9,763 nt of DNA, taken from NCBI GenBank assembly GCA_022706865.1, contig JAKJBT010000062.1, positions 1 through 9,763 on the forward strand, in the 5' to 3' direction. Below are positions 6,481-9,763 of the stretch, one piece after another (the first letter of the stretch is position 1; each line of letters starts with the position of its first letter). This DNA is from Bacillota bacterium. Its GTDB lineage: Bacteria; Bacillota_A; Clostridia; Lutisporales; Lutisporaceae. The translations under genes were made by a program, and so were the position numbers. The notes below the pieces were generated by a model. That model was not told where the DNA came from, searched no databases, and was given only the letters and a program-made list of their open reading frames with translations.

Positions 6481-7471
6481 GGATATGAAAATCATAACTC
6501 ACGAAGGCTTTACAAAAAAGCTTTTAACAGAATACAGCTTTGTGCTTTCTTTCATATTGCTGGTTATAATCGCAGCAAGTGTGAACAAGAACTTTTTTAC
6601 ATGGACCAACATATCCAACATTTTTGTCCAGAGCTCTCTGGTGGGACTTATTGCAATGGGCATGAGCATGGTTATCTCCGCAGGGCTAATAGATATTTCC
6701 GTCGGCGCACAGGTTGCCCTTATAGGCGGTTTTGGCATACTGGTACTCAACAAGACGGGCAGTGCTTTAATAATGCTGCTGTTCTGCGTAATTTCCGGGC
6801 TTTTTATCGGGGGAATAAACGGCCTTCTGGTTACCAAGGGAGGTATGCCTGCGATGATAGCTACAATGGCTATGCAGGGTGCCTGCCGGTCCATCATAAA
6901 TCATTTTGGATCTGGTGGCCCTTTCACTGTTGACAAGGAGCATTTTGATTCCTTTCGGATATTGGCAGTAGGAGGCGTACAGATTACCGAAAGCTTTAAA
7001 ATCCCATACCTGATGCTTATATTTTGTGCCGCAGGTGTGATTTTTCATATTATTATGACTCAAACAAAGCTGGGCAAGCACATTTATGCGGTAGGAAGCA
7101 ACGAAACCTCCGCAAGGCTCTCGGGCATAAATGTCGACCTGGTGAAGGCCTCTGCATTTATCATAACAGGTATGATGTGCGGTATTGTGGCTGTTATTTA
7201 TGCATCGCGCATGACTGCTGTTGCGGCAGCATCTGCAGCGTTCAACTACGAGATGGATGCAATTGCGGCAGTTGCTATCGGCGGCACCTCCATGAGCGGA
7301 GGAAGAGGCAAGATTATGGGTACATTCATGGGTGTGCTCATGTTTAAGCTGATAAGCAATATATTGACAGCGGCAGATGTTTCCACCTACCTTAATGGTG
7401 CAATAAGCGCCGCTATAATCGTGATAGCGGTATTGATGCAGAACCTTCAGAACAGAAGGCTCCGCAATTAA
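6473..7471 (+). CDS. Sugar ABC transporter permease (RbsC-like, BPD_transp_2 family)
   Basis: This 332-residue membrane protein forms the sugar channel; importers of this class normally use two copies of one permease, and only one gene is present here. Hydrophobic segments lie at about 21-37, 50-70, 75-92, 97-120, 124-140, 177-195, 226-245, 262-272, 283-298 and 306-322. Family motifs include GLIDISVG (71-78), VTKGGMP (120-126), GKHIYAVGSN (201-210), ARLSGI (214-219) and AIGGTSMSGG (268-277). The hydrophilic N-terminus (1-20) should be cytoplasmic. The start at 6473 overlaps the ATPase stop by eight bases, and Met5 (6485) is a possible alternative. A 49-base gap without a terminator leads to the dehydrogenase gene. 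Confidence 0.95.
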   Translation: MLKDMKIITHEGFTKKLLTEYSFVLSFILLVIIAASVNKNFFTWTNISNIFVQSSLVGLIAMGMSMVISAGLIDISVGAQVALIGGFGILVLNKTGSALIMLLFCVISGLFIGGINGLLVTKGGMPAMIATMAMQGACRSIINHFGSGGPFTVDKEHFDSFRILAVGGVQITESFKIPYLMLIFCAAGVIFHIIMTQTKLGKHIYAVGSNETSARLSGINVDLVKASAFIITGMMCGIVAVIYASRMTAVAAASAAFNYEMDAIAAVAIGGTSMSGGRGKIMGTFMGVLMFKLISNILTAADVSTYLNGAISAAIIVIAVLMQNLQNRRLRN

Positions 7472-7506
7472 AACTGCCGCATAATACTTTTGAAGATTAT
7501 CAATGG

Positions 7507-7513
7507 AAAGGAG
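7507..7513 (+). promoter_or_regulatory. Ribosome binding site that sets the dehydrogenase start at 7521
   Basis: AAAGGAG lies seven bases before ATG 7521. The in-frame ATG at 7503 overlaps this site and would add six residues ahead of the Rossmann strand, so 7521 is the better start. Confidence 0.85.
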
Positions 7514-7520
7514 AATAGGG

Positions 7521-8561
7521 ATGATAAGAATAGGTATTATAGGATGCGGTAAGATTGCTGAAGTGCGTCATGCCCCGGAATACAGTGAAAATCCGGACTG
7601 TAGGATTACAGCCTTCTACAGTGTTACACCGGGTAAGGCGCAGAAGATGGCGGAGCGGTATGGCGGCAATGCATATGATTCTGTTGAGGAGCTTCTGGCT
7701 TCTGATGTTGATGCAGTAAGCGTATGCCTGGCAAATATATATCATGCGCCAGTTTCCATACAGGCACTGCGGGCGGGTAAGCATGTACTTTGTGAAAAAC
7801 CCATGGCAACTACCCTTGAGGATTGTGAGTCTATGGTGAGGGAGGCTGAAAAAGCGGGAAGATTTCTTATGATAGGATTGAACCAGCGCCTTGCAAAAGC
7901 TCATGTAAAAGCAAAGGAAATATTGGACGGCGGTGAGTTGGGCAGAGTCATAGCATTCCAGACAAAGTTCTGCCATCCGGGTCCCGAGGGCTGGACGGGC
8001 AGCAGGAGCTCATGGTTTTTCGACAAGCGTATAGCTTCCTTAGGTGCAATGGCTGATCTTGGCGTGCACAAAACTGACCTTATATATTATCTTACAGGGC
8101 AAAAGATAGTCAAAACATCAGCTGTTGTTGCAACATTAGACAAGAAGTTTCCGGAAGGTACACCTATTACTGTCGACGATAATGCATTTTGCATTTATAC
8201 TCTGGAAAGCGGTGCAGTCGGCATGATGCATGTGAGCTGGACCAATTACGGCAGTGAGGACAATTCCACAAGGCTGTACTGTGAAGGCGGAGTCATACGT
8301 ATGTATGACCACCCGAAATATTCACTTATTGTTGAAAAGCGCAATGGAGAAGTGATTCCCTATGAGCTTGACCTGCTTACTTCAAACAAGGAGCAGACAA
8401 GCGGCAGGCGTACTTCGACAGGAGTAATAGATGCATTCGTGAACAGTATCGTCACCGGTACCCCGCCGGAAATAAGCGGAGAGAGCGCGATGCATGCAAT
8501 GAAAGTTATTTTTGCCAATGAGCGCTCTGCAATATCAGGAAAAAGTGAGGATGTGAAATAG
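7521..8561 (+). CDS. Gfo/Idh/MocA-family NAD(P)-dependent sugar dehydrogenase
   Basis: This 346-residue cytosolic oxidoreductase should oxidise or reduce a sugar or inositol-like hydroxyl using NAD(P). The N-terminal Rossmann domain (about 1-120) opens with IRIGIIGCGKIAE (2-14), carrying the dinucleotide glycine motif. CEKPMA (91-96) is the family signature with K93 as a likely catalytic residue. The C-terminal alpha/beta domain has DLGVHKTD (179-186), whose H183 and D186 match the catalytic His/Asp pattern of the family. The next gene is a TIM-barrel isomerase starting four bases after the stop. Such pairs occur in inositol and 3-keto-sugar pathways, where the dehydrogenase makes or removes a keto group and the partner epimerises. 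The exact substrate is not inferable. Confidence 0.93.
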   Translation: MIRIGIIGCGKIAEVRHAPEYSENPDCRITAFYSVTPGKAQKMAERYGGNAYDSVEELLASDVDAVSVCLANIYHAPVSIQALRAGKHVLCEKPMATTLEDCESMVREAEKAGRFLMIGLNQRLAKAHVKAKEILDGGELGRVIAFQTKFCHPGPEGWTGSRSSWFFDKRIASLGAMADLGVHKTDLIYYLTGQKIVKTSAVVATLDKKFPEGTPITVDDNAFCIYTLESGAVGMMHVSWTNYGSEDNSTRLYCEGGVIRMYDHPKYSLIVEKRNGEVIPYELDLLTSNKEQTSGRRTSTGVIDAFVNSIVTGTPPEISGESAMHAMKVIFANERSAISGKSEDVK

Positions 8562-8565
8562 CATT

Positions 8566-9558
8566 ATGATTATGAAACGGCCAATTACATTAGCCTCAGG
8601 GCAATTCGGAGATATTTCCCTTGAGGAGCTTTGCAAACTGGCAAGTTCAATAGGTTATGAGGGGATAGAGGTTGCCTACCATGCACATCTGGACGTCCGC
8701 AAGGCACTTTACGATGACGCATATGCTTCGGAATTCAAGGATACCCTGTCGAGGTACAATCTTTCGGTATGGGCGCTGAGCGCACACCTTGTAGGCCAAT
8801 GTGTAGGAGACAACTGGGATCCCCGCTTGGATAACTTTGTACCTGGTGAGCTTTCGGGGAAGCCGGATGAAATACGTGCCTGGGCAATTCAGGAAATGAA
8901 GCATATAGCCCGTGCAGCGCAAAAGCTTGGTGTAAAGATTGTCACATGCTTCATGGGCTCACCTATCTGGGCCTATTGGTATTCTTTCCCGCAGACGCCG
9001 CAAAAGCTTGTGGATGAAGGTTTTAATACTATAAAAGAGCTTTGGTCCCCTATATTTGATGCTTTTGATGAATGTGATGTAAAATTTGCACTGGAAGTTC
9101 ATCCTACCGAAATTGCTTTTGACTATTACAGTGCGGAAAAACTTTTCAAGATATTTGAATATCGGCCTACCCTCGGCCTTAATTTTGACCCGTCTCATCT
9201 CCTGTGGCAGGGAGTGGACCCATGTATTTTCCTTCGGGATTTCGCAGACAGGATATATCATGTTCATATGAAGGATGTAAAGGTAAAATTAGACGGCAAG
9301 GCAGGCATATTGGGCAGCCATATTGATTTCGGCGATACCCGCAGAGGGTGGAATTTCGTATCCCTTGGACATGGAAATATAGATTTTGACAGTATAATCC
9401 GTGAACTGAACCGTATTGGCTATCACGGCCCCCTCTCCGTCGAGTGGGAGGACAGCGGCATGGAGCGCACCTTTGGAGTCAGGGAAGCATATGAATTTGC
9501 CAGGAAAATTAATTTCGTACCCTCGGATATCAGCTTCGATGCGGCACTTAAGGTATGA
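8566..9558 (+). CDS. TIM-barrel sugar-phosphate isomerase/epimerase (AP-endonuclease 2-like)
   Basis: This 330-residue protein belongs to the metal-dependent TIM-barrel family of IolE, YcjR and sugar epimerases. Barrel landmarks are YEGIEVAYH (31-39), FALEVHP (174-180), LNFDPSHL (205-212), YHVHMKD (231-237), LGHGNIDF (267-274) and SVEWED (291-296). The likely metal ligands are E177, D208, H234 and E293, with H211 nearby; all look intact. It probably interconverts a keto-sugar made by the neighbouring dehydrogenase. The start is uncertain: ATG 8566 and ATG 8572 are both in frame, and the GAGG at 8547-8550 is far from either. Translation probably depends on coupling to the upstream gene four bases away. 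Predicted cytosolic. Confidence 0.92.
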   Translation: MIMKRPITLASGQFGDISLEELCKLASSIGYEGIEVAYHAHLDVRKALYDDAYASEFKDTLSRYNLSVWALSAHLVGQCVGDNWDPRLDNFVPGELSGKPDEIRAWAIQEMKHIARAAQKLGVKIVTCFMGSPIWAYWYSFPQTPQKLVDEGFNTIKELWSPIFDAFDECDVKFALEVHPTEIAFDYYSAEKLFKIFEYRPTLGLNFDPSHLLWQGVDPCIFLRDFADRIYHVHMKDVKVKLDGKAGILGSHIDFGDTRRGWNFVSLGHGNIDFDSIIRELNRIGYHGPLSVEWEDSGMERTFGVREAYEFARKINFVPSDISFDAALKV

Positions 9559-9562
9559 TGCA

Positions 9563-9763
9563 ATGAAACGGGCGATACTTGCTATAGACATCGGAGGATC
9601 GAAATACGCGGTAGGGCTTTTGAATGAGAAGGGTGCGATATATGCAAAAAAGCGCTGTGCCTGTACTGAAACCTCAGGAGATAAAATAATAGAAGCAATT
9701 ATTTGCTCAGCACATAAGCTCGCTGATGAAAATCCGGACTATCAACCGGAGATGATAGGCGTT
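9563..9763 (+). CDS. ROK-family sugar kinase, 5' part only (cut by window edge)
   Basis: The first 67 codons are present and the frame is open to the last base. AILAIDIGGSKYAVGLL (4-20) is the phosphate-binding opening of ROK/glucokinase proteins, with D9 and GG (11-12); serine replaces the common threonine at position 13. The start is near the protein fold, with no N-terminal helix-turn-helix, so this is a kinase rather than a ROK repressor. AAGG (9550-9553) lies nine bases before ATG 9563, and the gene begins four bases after the preceding stop. A likely role is phosphorylation of the imported or remodelled sugar. The zinc motif and catalytic Asp of ROK kinases lie beyond the window. Confidence 0.88.
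   Translation, partial: MKRAILAIDIGGSKYAVGLLNEKGAIYAKKRCACTETSGDKIIEAIICSAHKLADENPDYQPEMIGV

Noticed and set aside
6028..6495. A 155-codon minus-strand open frame across the end of the ATPase gene
   Set aside because: It is antisense to the intact signature and Walker B region of the ATPase and shows no motif of its own.
6601..6933. A 110-codon plus-strand open frame within the permease gene in another frame
   Set aside because: The permease frame carries the family motifs over the same bases, and this frame gives a composition rich in Arg, Gly and Cys without any domain.

Overview
The window looks like the chromosome of a low-to-mid GC Gram-positive bacterium, most likely a member of the Clostridia. 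The reasons are strong GGAGG-type ribosome binding sites, a short lipoprotein signal on the solute-binding protein, mixed but AT-leaning codon use, and ATG starts throughout. This is inferred from style only; there is no marker gene.

Positions 1-298 hold no protein gene. They contain the 3' half of a tRNA-Arg(CCU) gene (about 76-120, ending in CCA) without its 5' half, followed directly by an intrinsic terminator (132-162). This is the usual footprint of site-specific integration into a tRNA gene, so the left edge of the window is probably the end of an integrated element. A weak promoter and an imperfect palindrome follow, just before the first gene.

From 299 to the right edge all nine genes lie on the + strand with very tight spacing. 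Module A (299-3708) has three genes: a fused phosphoheptose-isomerase-like SIS domain and HAD phosphatase, an uncharacterised conserved protein that faintly recalls deoxyhypusine synthase, and an HldE/RfaE-like PfkB sugar kinase. Module B (3773-7471) is a complete CUT2-type sugar ABC importer: a lipoprotein binding protein, a two-domain MglA/RbsA-type ATPase and an RbsC-type permease. A hairpin terminator sits between the binding protein and the ATPase. Module C (7521-9763) has a Gfo/Idh/MocA dehydrogenase, a TIM-barrel sugar isomerase/epimerase and the first 67 codons of a ROK-family sugar kinase that runs off the window.

Together the genes read as one operon, or two overlapping transcripts, for import and conversion of an unknown sugar. 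Modules B and C are a familiar catabolic arrangement. Module A is the unusual part: isomerase, kinase and phosphatase activities resembling the start of nucleotide-heptose synthesis, but with no nucleotidyltransferase in the window and with an unassigned protein in the middle. The substrate cannot be read from the sequence.
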